Shown here piece after piece: positions 10,665 to 20,573 of a stretch of DNA of 64,000 bases (positions are counted from its first letter, which is position 1; every line of letters starts with the position of its first letter). The position numbers and the translations under genes were made by a program. The notes under the pieces are model-generated. The model had not been told where the DNA came from. It worked only from the letters and a program-made list of their open reading frames with translations, and did no database searches. This DNA is from Congeria kusceri (Eukaryota; Mollusca; Bivalvia; Myida; Dreissenidae): the NCBI GenBank assembly GCA_027627225.1, contig JAPFQT010000040.1:1402501-1466500 (forward strand), read 5' to 3'.

Positions 10665-11100
10665 TATCTGACTAACGTGATTGACATGCTGCAGCAATGC
10701 CATTTCTCCGAGGCGACTCCGACGACACCACACGCTCCGATTTGCTCCAAGCAGACGACAACTAGAGATAGGTGCAGGCGACAACTAGAGATTGGTGTAG
10801 GCGACAACTAGAGATTGGTGCAGGCGACAACTAGAGATTGGTGCAGGCGACAACTAGAGATTGGTGCAGGCGACAACTAGAGATTGGTGCAGGCGACAAC
10901 TAGAGATTGGTGCAAGCGACAACTTGAGATCGGTGCAGACGACAATGGATGGCGACGACAACACGAGCTATGTTTTATTCTTAAACTGTTGATTAGAATT
11001 TTCAGGCAATGTTTTAGTCAACAAGAACTCTAAGCAGACGACATCCGAGCAGAGTGCAAGGCAGGCGACATCCAAAAGCCAAATGCAGTCGACAATGAAG
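10665..11100 (+). repeat. 23-bp array B1 within module 3, copy B
   Basis: From 10751 to about 10945, some nine units close to GCAGGCGACAACTAGAGATTGGT repeat every 23 bp with very few changes. The array is flanked by single diverged units (CGACTCCGACGACACCACAC before; GCGACGACAACACGAGCTAT after). GATTAGAATTTTCAG near 10992 and further CAGACGACATCC units follow. The unit contains an in-frame TAG, so unlike the other arrays no long frame runs through it. Confidence 0.85.
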
Positions 11101-11324
11101 GACAACGAAACAAGAGTTAATTTTATTTTTAGGTTTAAAACCAGTAAATTAAAACTTTATAGAATCCCAAAGTATAAGAGCGAAAACGCGTTTTTCGTCA
11201 CTTTCCTTTATATCAGATATATCAATTATCGTTCCAGTCGAAAAATGCTTACCTATATGTTCAAACGTGACGTTTAAAAAAAATATTCATGTCACTTAAT
11301 TGCAGACACAGATACACAAAATGC
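11101..11324. other. AT-rich spacer
   Basis: Nothing recognised. The 64-codon frame here ends in ordinary AT-rich sequence and has no counterpart in copy A. Confidence 0.4.
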
Positions 11325-11580
11325 ATTTGCGATTAGAACAAAAACATGCGTGTATATTAACTGTTGGAAATTCAAATTTTAAGTAATCCGGTGTCACGAT
11401 ATATATTAAATAGCACTGGAGAAATTTTCTTTTGAAATAATAACCAGTCAAACAATAGTCAGTTTGCAAAATGCCTCTTAGCAGACAACCCATTTGATAT
11501 ACGGCCTTCATTCAGAAGATGCAGACGACAAACAGAGCTGGATGCAACTGATTATCTTGTCTCCATCACGACAATATCAC
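11325..11580 (+). repeat. Duplicated module 4, copy B
   Basis: It is the counterpart of 6640-6950 and ends in GATGCAGACGACAAACAGAG and GCTGGATGCAACTGA near 11518-11550. The copies are diverged, with indels, but collinear. Confidence 0.5.
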
Positions 11581-11819
11581 GTGGTAATATATTTTAGTAC
11601 AATCCTTGATGTGCGGAAGAGTTTACTTTAATGATGAGAATTTCAGTAAGTCTTTAAATCTTAATAAAATAATTGAATTACAATAACAATACACTCGCAA
11701 TAAAAGAAGTCATTTTAGAAAAGAAGCATATTTTTATTTTGCAGAAGTAGATCCGTATGTCATTTTAAAATATTTTCATTAAAAATGTGTTGCAATTGCA
11801 AATAATTTCAGCAATATAT
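11581..11819. other. AT-rich spacer before array B2
   Basis: Nothing recognised. It ends in GCAAATAATTTCAG near 11811, acceptor-like, placed as in the spacer before A1. Confidence 0.4.
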
Positions 11820-12515
11820 TAGCGGTATTTAGCAGCCGACAACCACCATGATGCTGACAACAGCCAGACCACAATGCTGACACTAAATAAACAACGATGC
11901 AGACAATAACAACAACACGATGGTGACAACAAACAGACCACAATGCTGACAACAAACGGACATCGATGCTGACACTAAATAGACCACGATGCTGCCAATA
12001 ACAACACCACGATGGTGACAACAAACGGACCACGATGCTGACACTAAATAGACCACGATGCAGACAACAAACAGACAATAAACAGACCACGATGCTGACA
12101 ACAAACAGACCACGATGCTGACAACAAACAGACCACGATGCAGAAAACAAACAGACCACGATGCAGACAACAAACAGACCACGATGCAGACAACAAACAG
12201 ACCACGATGCAGACAACAAACAGACCAAGATGCAGACAACAAACAGACCACGATGCAGACAACAAACAGACCACGATGCAGACAACAAACAGACCACGAT
12301 GCAGACAACAAACAGACCACGATGCAGACCACGATGCAGACAACAAACAAACCAAGATGCAGACAACAGACAATAAACAGACCACGATGCAGACAACAAT
12401 CATCCCACGATGCAGACAACAAACAGACCACAATTCAGACAACAAACATACCGCGATGCTGCAACAAATAGACCACGATGCTGGCAACAAACAGACCACG
12501 ATGCAACAAGAACTG
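11820..12515 (+). repeat. 23-bp minisatellite array B2 (consensus close to GATGCAGACAACAAACAGACCAC)
   Basis: About 29 units are present. The middle (12060-12350) is almost uniform at 23 bp; the left part is more variable (GATGCTGACAC, GATGGTGACAAC). Near 12327 one short unit (GATGCAGACCAC) breaks the phase. Frames on both strands are open for 100-206 codons, with 23-residue periodic peptides; I treat them as artefacts of a stop-free repeat. Confidence 0.9.
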
Positions 12516-12715
12516 AAAACAACAGAACCTACGTGCAAGTATGGTAGTAAAATGTGGAGCTTTGATATGCCTAAGAGTGATATACATTTGTCTAAAAGTT
12601 TGTTTCTAAGAGAGAATTCTTGATGAGTTTTCAGTGTTCTATTAGAATTACATAATATTCATTTCTAGATTATGATAAGGTTTTACTATTATTATTATTA
12701 TTTACAGGTACGCGA
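12516..12715. other. Spacer between array B2 and an exon-like block
   Basis: It ends in TTATTATTATTATTTACAG (12690-12708), an acceptor-like tract. Otherwise AT-rich without recognised content. Confidence 0.4.
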
Positions 12716-12836
12716 GCATGATGCAGACGACAATCGGAGCTCGACGCCGCCCAGCTCCATCCGCTGCCTTCCCACACTCGGGGCGCATGGACCATGGCGA
12801 CCAACGGAAACTAACAGACCTAGCGAGCATCAACTG
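12709..12836 (+). other. Exon-like GC-rich block with one 23-bp-type unit
   Basis: Directly after the acceptor-like TTTACAG lies GTACGCGAGCATGATGCAG, then ACGACAATCGGAGCTCGACG and a GC-rich stretch to ATCAACTGTAAAT, a donor-like CT|GTAAAT near 12835. An 89-codon frame begins here but runs through the donor site. Composition differs sharply from its AT-rich surroundings. Coding status is undecided. Confidence 0.35.
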
Positions 12837-12925
12837 TAAATTTCTGTCACAATTTTTCACTGTATGTATACCTCAAGGAGGTAACTTTTCTTCATTGTTG
12901 CATGCTAAACTTTGGCGGCATAGAG

Positions 12926-13245
12926 GGACATCGAACATATTGTATTTATCACGTGCGCGCACGAAATGCTACCACGTGCGCACTTGATAGCTATAAAGTA
13001 CGCACGTGATAACTATCACGCACGTGATCACTTATTAAGGAGAAAAAGTGACCTATCTGCCATATTTTCAAAATGGAGGTCGGGAATCAACAATTAACAA
13101 TTACCTATACCCGATCTCCATTGTGATCATAAGCAAATAGTTCACGTTTTCTCATTTGTTAGTTATCACGTGCACGCGTGATAGTTATAGCCATCACAGT
13201 CGCACGTGGTAGCATTACGTGATAAATAAAATATTTCTCATGTCC
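12926..13245. mobile_element. Foldback element of about 320 bp, rich in CACGTG
   Basis: The outer arms begin GGACAT (12926) and end ATGTCC (13245). Both arms, read inward, contain TTTATCACGT, AATGCTACCACGTGCG and CACGTGATAACT. Near the middle, ATGGAGGTCGGG and CCCGATCTCCAT form an inner inverted pair. The arms hold many CACGTG or GCACGTGA boxes. No target-site duplication was identified. Most likely a MITE-like foldback element inserted in copy B of the 23-bp locus. Confidence 0.65.
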
Positions 13246-13450
13246 GTTCTTTTGCATCAATTTGTTGACTTTGTTGAAAAATTTGAAGTGACTGATAAAA
13301 ATGTAAACAAAAATGATGATAACGTTACGTACAAAATATTTATAATGGTGATGATGTTGATTGTTTTGTTAGGGTAATGATGATAATAGTTGTGATAATG
13401 ATAATAATTTTGATAATTATGATAATAGTTTTGATATTGATGACATTGGT
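13246..13450. other. AT-rich spacer with GATAAT microsatellite
   Basis: Irregular GATGAT/GATAAT/GATAATAGT tracts occupy 13310-13440, just upstream of array B3. No gene is supported. Confidence 0.5.
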
Positions 13451-13451
13451 C

Positions 13452-14047
13452 TCGGACGGTGCAGATGACAAGCAGTGGACGATGGCGGCGATAAACAGCG
13501 GATGATGCCGACTACAACCAGCGAACAATCCCGACGACAATCAGCGGACGTTTCTAGCGACAATCATAGGACGATTCAGGCAACAATGAGCGGACGATGC
13601 TGGCGATAACCAGCGGGCGATGTCGGCAACAACCAGGGGACGATATCGGCGACAACCATCGGACGATGCCAGCGACGATCAGTGGACGATGCCGGCTAAA
13701 TTAACGGACGATACAGACAACAATTGGCAGACGATGCCGGCAATAACCAGCGGACAATGTCGGCAATAACCAGGGGACGATTTCGACAATAACCGTTGGT
13801 CGATGTCGGTGACAATCGGCGGACGATTCTGGCTACAACCAGCGGACGCTGCCGGCGACAACCAGCGGACGATGTCGGCACTAACCTGGGGACGATATGG
13901 ACGTCAACCAACGGACGATGCCGGCGACAATCAACGAACGATGTCGGCAATAACCAGTGGACGATGCCGGCGAGAACCACGGGACGATGCCGGCGACAAT
14001 CAGCGGACGATGCCGTCGACAATCAGCGGACGATGCAGACGCCGTGC
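13452..14047 (+). repeat. 23-bp minisatellite array B3 (consensus close to GATGCCGGCGACAACCAGCGGAC)
   Basis: About 26 units with 23-bp spacing are present; variants include GATGTCGGCAATAACCAG and GATTCTGGCTACAACCAG. The array is GC-rich. It ends GATGCAGACGCCGTGCATAC followed by AAG|GTCAGT near 14054, a close match to a 5' splice site. Frames of about 100 codons over it are repeat readings. Confidence 0.9.
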
Positions 14048-14400
14048 ATACAAGGTCAGTTTGTAATAAAGTGTATTTTCAAGAATCACGTGAAATATAG
14101 CTTGATTTAGAAAAGTATCATTTGTCAAACATGCGTGCCATGCTGGTGATAATGACGATAGTGATTAATATGATGATTATGGTGATGGTGGTTGTTATGA
14201 TGATGATGATTATGATGATGATGATGATGATGATGATTAATGATGATTAATGATGATGATGATGATGATTATTATTAATGCGATGATGACAGTGACAAAG
14301 ATGATGATGATTATAATGATGATGAAGGTAAATGTGATGATGATGATTTCCGTTTTTTTGCAGTAAGCCCGGAATGGAAGAGCACAACTGAGTTACTACC
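14048..14400. repeat. GAT-type trinucleotide microsatellite region
   Basis: From about 14140 to 14345 the sequence is mostly (GAT)n with interruptions (ATTAATGATGATT, TTATGATGATG). It is followed by TTTCCGTTTTTTTGCAG near 14345-14362, again acceptor-like. Confidence 0.8.
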
Positions 14401-15390
14401 AACAAGATGGGAAAACATCAAATGGTCCAAAACTCGTGTAAATTGAAAAACAACACATCATCGAAGCGTCATAGGAAAACTTACAATTAATTATGTAGCA
14501 CTCTGAAAATGTAAGAAGAACACATGATGGATACGTACACGCGATAAATATAACAGTAGTTAACACGTCATTGAAAACGTTGACATTTGATGTAACAAAC
14601 AAATTTGGATTGTGAATACGAAAACGAATTGAAATAACATTACTATTGAAAAGATTTAAAAACTGAGAATTGCTAAAAATCTGTGCATGCTATTTTAGAT
14701 AATTGGTCTATCATACGTTCGACGTGTTAATTATTGTGATATTCAATAGTTGTAATAACTGTTTGTTTTACATTTTTATGCTATTTCAAGCTGTTCATGG
14801 TAACTATTGCTTTACGTTCAGTAAAATAGTAACGTGTTACGTATGGATGTTTACTAAAGGAAATCCAGCACTGAACAATTTAACGTGACAAAAACACGTC
14901 ACCGGTTAATGTGTATTATTTATGTATACGTTACTGATGACTAACTTCAGATTAAAGACAGCGAATCCGCACAAGAACATTTTCAACAATTGACATTGAT
15001 GTAGATGATTTACAAAATCAAACATTACAGTATTTCGTTTACGGAATACTATACGAACGAAAAAAAATATGTTTAGGAATGCTTCATTACGTTCACAGAA
15101 AATTGTATGTTATCTTGTATGGTCAATGCATATTCAGTGGCTTTAATTTCACGTTGACATTTTAGCTGTGTTATACTTTGCGTGTTGTAGTATTTCTATC
15201 AATATGAACGTTATGTTTTAGTTTATTTTAAACAGGTGAAAATACAAATTATTTTAAACAGGTGAAATACAAATTAATGAAACAGTACAAATACAAAGGA
15301 GCTGTCAACAGCACAACTAAACCAGCAACATATTTTACCGCATCATTCAATATGTTGCTAGAACCACAACATCAATAACAGCAACGGCTA
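14401..15390. other. AT-rich spacer, nothing recognised
   Basis: Short frames only. A short direct repeat, AACAGGTGAAATACAAATTA with a variant, occurs near 15232-15275. No gene supported. Confidence 0.5.
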
Positions 15391-15710
15391 CTTCTACTAC
15401 TACGAACAATCTATTACTATTAAAATGTCTACTAACATTACTACTGCTTCCATTCGACCTTTGCTGCTGTTGCTGCTGCGCTACTACTTCTGCCGCTAGT
15501 GCATATACTGCTGCTGCGGCTACTTCTGCTGCTGTTGATACTACTACAACTGCTGCTGCAACTGCCGATGAAGCTGCTTCAGTTATTTCTGCTGCAGATG
15601 CAACTACTGTTGCTTATAAAAAAAATCAATGAATCAATAAGTCAATTAATAATAATAATAATAATACTTACAATAATAATTATTATAGTAACAATAATAA
15701 TATAATACTA
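15391..15710 (+). repeat. CTG/CTA trinucleotide tract 1 and AAT tract
   Basis: Interrupted GCTGCT/ACTACT/GCTACTTCTGCT repeats run from about 15391 to 15615, then (AAT)n/(ATT)n from 15648 to 15700. The leucine-rich frame is a reading of the triplet repeat. Confidence 0.8.
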
Positions 15711-15984
15711 GGGTTGGCTAAACAAGGAACGAGTAGTTGCTGTGAGGGTGTGGGGAGACTTGGGAGAGAGGTGTGGTTAGTGTTGTGTAGGGTAGTGTAG
15801 GGTAGACGGTGCCTCTGGTCTGGCTAGCCTTGTATGCCGAGAAAAAATGTTTAAACGGTTAAAATCAATAGGACGTTAATATGTCACATGCAAATGAAAA
15901 AAATCGATTAAAAAAACATAAAACTAAAATTCCTCAAATAATACATATTTTATATTAATCAAATAAAAAGATACGTATTTGTTA
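15711..15984. other. Spacer with a G-rich stretch
   Basis: A GTGTGG/GTAGGGTAGTGTAGGG-rich stretch (15740-15805) lies between the two trinucleotide tracts. The rest is AT-rich. No gene supported. Confidence 0.4.
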
Positions 15985-16480
15985 TATGCAGCAGCTGCTG
16001 CTTTCTGTTGCTGCTTCTACCTATGCAACTACTGCAGCTAGAATTACTACTGAAACTACTTATGCTTCTACTGCTGTAGCTGCTACTTCTACTAATATTG
16101 CTGCTGCTACTACTGCTACTGCTACAGTGCAAACTGTTACCATTGCTACATGGCTGCTTGATGCTACATCTACTGATGCTGCTATTGCATCTACTGCTGG
16201 AGTTGCTGCTGCTACTACTACTGCTGCTCATACTGCTGCAGCTACTTCTGCTACTGTTTCTGATACATCTGCATCAGCTTTTATTGCTACAGTTACTGCT
16301 GCTACTACTATTGTTGCTGCTACTGCTGCTGCTCCTAATGATGCTGCTGATGTTGCTTTTGCTACTGCTCCAATTCTGCTACTTACAACGCTCCGACGTC
16401 TACTTCCACTACTATTACTTCTATTATTAACATTAACACCAACTACTACCACTGCTGCTGTTGTTGATGCTGGTTCTAAA
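15985..16480 (+). repeat. GCT/ACT trinucleotide tract 2
   Basis: About 490 bp of interrupted GCT and ACT triplets stay in one register, so one plus-strand frame reads as Ala/Thr-rich for 182 codons and another as Leu-rich. Nothing outside low complexity supports a protein. The register is well kept for a decaying microsatellite, so an Ala/Thr-rich coding exon cannot be fully excluded. Confidence 0.7.
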
Positions 16481-17580
16481 TCTGCTTTTTGGTGTACTTT
16501 TCTAAGCAGAATTTCGGACAGTTATCGACATTAATCGATTTCGTTATTACTTTTATCGCTGCATTAGACGATTTTTATAGATTTGATCGTTCCTTTTATA
16601 TGTTAACCCAAACTGTTTTTATCTCCGCCAAAAATGTGGTTATTTTGTTACTGGCATTTGTTTGTTTATCTGTCTATATATTAATTAGCAACTTCTAAAT
16701 ATTAAATAGCAACTTTACGCAGAATGTTTTGATGGATTTGCATCAATTTTCTGGGAATGTTGAAGTGGATCAATTTACAAAAGGTTAGATTTTGGTGATG
16801 ATTCGGATCCATGATATTTGAATTAATGGGAAATTGGGTAAAAATTGGGAGCTTACCTATAAAAAAAAGAGAGGAAAATACCATTCTTATGTAGGGTTAC
16901 CTATCTTAGCGGAGGTCTGTGCTCTCCGAATATTAGTTTAGTTTGTCTACTATATAGAAGAAACTAGTGAAAATTGTACATGGTTTTAAGTTTGTTAATA
17001 TATATATATAACATGTATAAAATGTTCATACGTTTGATGTTCAGTTTATTATTATTTTTTTTGTAATTAATATTGCATGATACGTAAAAGTGGCGTGTCG
17101 ACGGTAAATCGACAATTACATTTGCACACAAAAAATAAGTTTATTTACAGAGAATTAATATCAAAGCATTGTTAAATACGATGTCCTTGTGACAAAAAAC
17201 AGTTGACACACGTTGTATACTTTTAATATATATGCCCCTTTATTATTATGCAGACCTATCAAAAGTGGTGTATGCTTTTAATTTGTATTAGTACAATCTA
17301 TTTTTTTTGCTTCCGTTATTTTTTCCAGTGATATATTTATACGAAATTTGGTATGATTTTTTATTTTTATATAGTAAGCTAATAAAATATAAATATGTGA
17401 TAATTAAAAATTAATAAATAAACTAAGAAGCGTTGTGTTTTATTATAATATATTTATAATATCCACCATAATACAATTAAAACAAATTACAAAACATTAA
17501 TTCAGTCGATAATGACTGCGTATGTCACACGTCTTGTGAATCTCTGAACCGAATGGTATTGAGGCCAAATTGTCTTGGGA
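16481..17580. other. AT-rich spacer, nothing recognised
   Basis: Only short AT-biased frames. TATATATATATA occurs near 17000. No repeat family recognised. Confidence 0.5.
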
Positions 17581-17705
17581 CCGAACTATCTTAGGATCAC
17601 ATGATACTTCAACTTCCGGTAATATGGTGGAAATGTCATTGCAAATGTATACAGATGCAGTTTATGAAAGGATTTAGCAAGTAATTAGAACGTGACAAAG
17701 GTAAC
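17581..17705 (+). promoter_or_regulatory. Possible promoter and first exon, weak
   Basis: AACTTCCGGTAATATGGTGG (17611-17630) combines an ETS-type CTTCCGG with a YY1-like ATGG site, a frequent pair at TATA-less animal promoters. From the ATG at 17624 a frame runs 17 codons to TAG at 17675. A donor-like AAAG|GTAACT follows at 17701. It lies upstream of the plus-strand exons at 22.9-28.4 kb, but no link is shown. Confidence 0.2.
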
Positions 17706-17842
17706 TTTTGATTGTTTTCATTTTCATATCCAATAATGAAACAAATAACACCAATAAACAGAACTAACATGAATATTTAATGTGGGAAACTCAAAACAAA
17801 GTAATCGTCAAATGTACTATACAATTATTTAATACAATACAT

Positions 17843-18060
17843 AGGGAAATATCTAGGATTACAAGAGGTACAGGGTGCTACTTAAAAGGAGCAGGGTGGA
17901 AAACCGGACCCGGCTGTTGTCATTTGTCAATAAAAATTTGCAAAAATATATAAAATATCCAGTTATTCAACATTGTGGTGACTAGTCAGAAGGGGTAGCA
18001 GGGGGGTAACAAAAAGGAGCAGGGTGCAGCACCCTGCTATTTAGCTCTAGATCTTTCCCT
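17843..18060. mobile_element. Short inverted-repeat element (MITE-like), 218 bp
   Basis: The left end AGGGAAATATCTAG (17843) mirrors the right end CTAGATCTTTCCCT (ending 18060). Inside, CAGGGTGCTAC and AGCACCCTGCTAT are also inverted. GGAGCAGGGTG occurs on both sides of the middle as a direct repeat. CAATAC lies close outside both ends and may be a target duplication. No coding capacity. Confidence 0.5.
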
Positions 18061-18479
18061 GCAATACGGATTACAATTAATGAACACGCAGTGACTGGAC
18101 CTAATTACAAGTGCAACACAGGCACTAGTCCTGGGATGTAGAGAAGCATACTTCTTGTGAACCTGCACTGAATTATTTATGGTAGCAGAACTTGTTAGGC
18201 ACTTGCCAAATCTCAATTTTAGTTACTTTTTATGTGGGCAATAATTGCCAGGATAAAAGAGGTGCGGGACTTACCGTAAAAGAAAAATATTTTAGCATCT
18301 TTATCATGATGAATTAACATGGTTAGCATTGAAATTTGTTTACTTAATTGTAAAAATAATTTATTCTTCAATGTTTTGTAGCCTCAACACCTGTTCATGG
18401 ATGTTATGCATTCTAGTCCGCGCATGGGCATAATATGCGACTGACAGAATGTAATAATTGCATTTAAATTTAAATGGCT
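18061..18479. other. AT-rich spacer, nothing recognised
   Basis: No supported gene or repeat family. Confidence 0.45.
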
Positions 18480-18790
18480 TCTTTACTTACTATTGATTTG
18501 AAACTTCACACATGTCTTCAGGGTTATTATGTGAGGCCTCTGATCAAAGCTCCTCACTCTTGACTCGCAATTTAGCAGATTTTTGCCCCTTTTTTCACAT
18601 AGAAATTCAGGTTTAATGTGTGCGTGAAAGTTTTTGTGTAACAACTTCATATCTCTATATCTACTACAGATATTCAATTAAAACTTCACACATGTCTTCG
18701 GGGTCATTATGTGAGGTCACTGACCATGGCCCGTAACTCGGACAAAGCGGTATGAATAGTAAAGCGTACTATCCTGAGACAGCTTTTGTT
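18480..18790 (+). mobile_element. Hairpin-ended interspersed element, copy 3
   Basis: Two diverged core units carry CACACATGTCTTC (18507 and 18688, about 180 bp apart). The second reads CATGTCTTCGGGGTCATTAT as in copy 2. The end is a decayed hairpin CTATCCTGAGACAG (18769-18782) followed by CTTTTGTT. Same family as 331-697 and 1593-1870. Confidence 0.6.
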
Positions 18791-19166
18791 TTGTTTTTGA
18801 ATATTTTTGTCTGAGCGATTCTATAAATTAAGTGTTGCTACTCGTAAAAACATAATTAACAAAATAATTAAATTATCATGTTTCAATATTCGCCTGTATG
18901 CCCATTATAAATATGTTACTGCATGAGGTCCCTCTTTCTGTCTTGCAGCCCTCAGATCACTGAATTTTGGCGTCATTTGTTAATAACGCATGAATTTTTA
19001 AATAATATATTTATATTTTCATCAATCTGTTTCTTTTAATTAGCCATTTTTGATGTATCAGTTGCTTTAGCTATAGCATTGTAAAGAAAATAAAAATGAC
19101 AGTAAATCTAATTTAAAGTTTCACTTTACCAATAAAACAATTGATTCTGTAAGCGGGGTCCCCTTC
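18791..19166. other. AT-rich spacer, nothing recognised
   Basis: No supported gene, repeat family or structured RNA. Confidence 0.45.
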
Positions 19167-19649
19167 AGTTTGTGCAGACAATAACTTGAGAAATATTGTG
19201 CAATCATTATGGAACTTTAAGGAAGTATTAGTAGCTATAAAAGGAAGGTCAAGTTCGATTTTCGGTTAAGTTTTTCTTAACATTTTTTTTATAGTTATGC
19301 CCCTTTTTAAAAAAGTTCAAATAAGGCTTGTGCAGACAATAACTTGAGAAGTTTTTGTGCAATTGTTAATTATGAAACTTTCGGAAAGTGTTAGTAGCCA
19401 TAAAAGGAATGTTAAGTTCGATTTTTGGCATAATTGCTCTTTTCGTACTTGAGTTATGCCCCCTTTAAAAAAAGTCAATAAAGGCTTGTGCAGACAATAA
19501 CTTGAGATGTTTTTGTGCAATCATTATGAAACTTTAGCAAAGTGTTAGTAGGCATAAAAGGAATATTAAGTTCAGTTTTCGGCATAATTGCTTATTGTAC
19601 TTGAGTTATGCCCCGTCAGGCGACACATCCGACTCGCTGAGTTCTAGTT
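19167..19649 (+). mobile_element. Three-unit 158-bp tandem element with hairpin and CTAG end
   Basis: TGTGCAGACAATAACTTGAG starts units at 19171, 19329 and 19487, exactly 158 bp apart. Units share TATGAAACTTTNGGAAAGTG and TTGAGTTATGCCCC. The right end reads GCGACACATCC, then a small stem ACTC-GCT-GAGT (19632-19642) and TCTAGTT. A hairpin just before CTAG followed by T is what Helitron 3' ends look like. Together with the core-repeat size this suggests a non-autonomous Helitron-type element. Confidence 0.6.
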
Positions 19650-19705
19650 ATTGAAAGTGTTGACTTCAGGGGGAATTTCTGAACTGTTTTTTGGGGTGGG
19701 TGGGG

Positions 19706-19890
19706 AAATGACACTGTTTATGCTGGGGAAGCAGCCTTATTTTGGCGGGAAAATGACACTGTTTATGCTGGGGAAGCAGCCTTATTTTGGCGGGAAAATG
19801 ACACTGTTTATGCTGGGGAAGCAGCCTTATTTTGGTGGGGAAATGACACTGTTAATGCTGGGGAAGCAGCCTTATTTTGGCGGGAAATGA
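19706..19890 (+). repeat. 45-bp tandem repeat, four units
   Basis: AAATGACACTGTTTATGCTG starts units at 19706, 19751, 19796 and 19841. The units are almost identical. Because 45 is a multiple of three, a 79-codon frame reads a 15-residue repeat (MTLFMLGKQPYFGGK). Near-identity points to recent amplification; coding is not supported by context. Confidence 0.85.
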
Positions 19891-20573
19891 CATATCAAGA
19901 GCCGTACTGCATTAATATTTGATGAACATTGATGTCTTAATACATTTCTGCACATACTGTCAAAGGCGAATAGGATGTAAGGTGAACAGCACACGGCGAT
20001 CGGACCTCATCAACATTTACCTCGTGAACACTCTATAGACCACATTTATTGCCCAATCTTCATGCAATTTGCCTAGACCATTTGTTTCAAATAAATTTTG
20101 CACGAGTCTGATACATACTGGGTCATGAGGTGTCAGAAACTTGGTCACTACGGCAACATTTTTTCTTTTGCCCTATCAACATGAAATTTGCTCAGAACAT
20201 TTGTTCTTATGATATTCAAAACTGGGTCTAGTGGGGTCAAAACTAGATCACCAGGGTAAATTAAAGAAAAAGCTTTTGAACTCTCTGGAGGCCACAATAG
20301 TGGCCTGATATCCATGGAACTTGCTAAGCCCCTCAGGTGATGTAGTATTCTACTGGTCAGTGGAACTTTTAATGGAAACGCAGATGTGATATGTTAATTT
20401 ATGAACTTGGCAAATAATGGGAATTTATAAACAATAACTCTTAAACCCTTAAACAAAGTACATCATTCCTTTAGTTCTAAATAATTAGATATTTAGTTGA
20501 TTTTGATCTCATTTTTGTATGGGGCGACAGAATCTACACCATGTCTAAACAGTTTAAAACTTAATATAAATAA
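19891..20573. other. Interspersed-repeat-like DNA, unresolved
   Basis: CATCAACATTTACCTCGTGA, AATTTGCTCAGAACATTTGT and ACTGGGTC phrases resemble degenerate core units of about 100-160 bp (20060, 20180), but boundaries are unclear. No gene supported. Confidence 0.35.

Noticed and set aside
11779..12538. Minus-strand frames of 164-206 codons over array B2 (Cys/Leu/Val-rich)
   Set aside because: Antisense readings of the 23-bp repeat with a 23-residue period; the plus strand is equally open.
7202..14047. CRISPR array
   Set aside because: Units are directly adjacent without unique spacers, and the sequence is eukaryotic in every other respect.
16098..16430. Poly-leucine frame of 110 codons
   Set aside because: Shifted reading of the GCT/ACT triplet tract.
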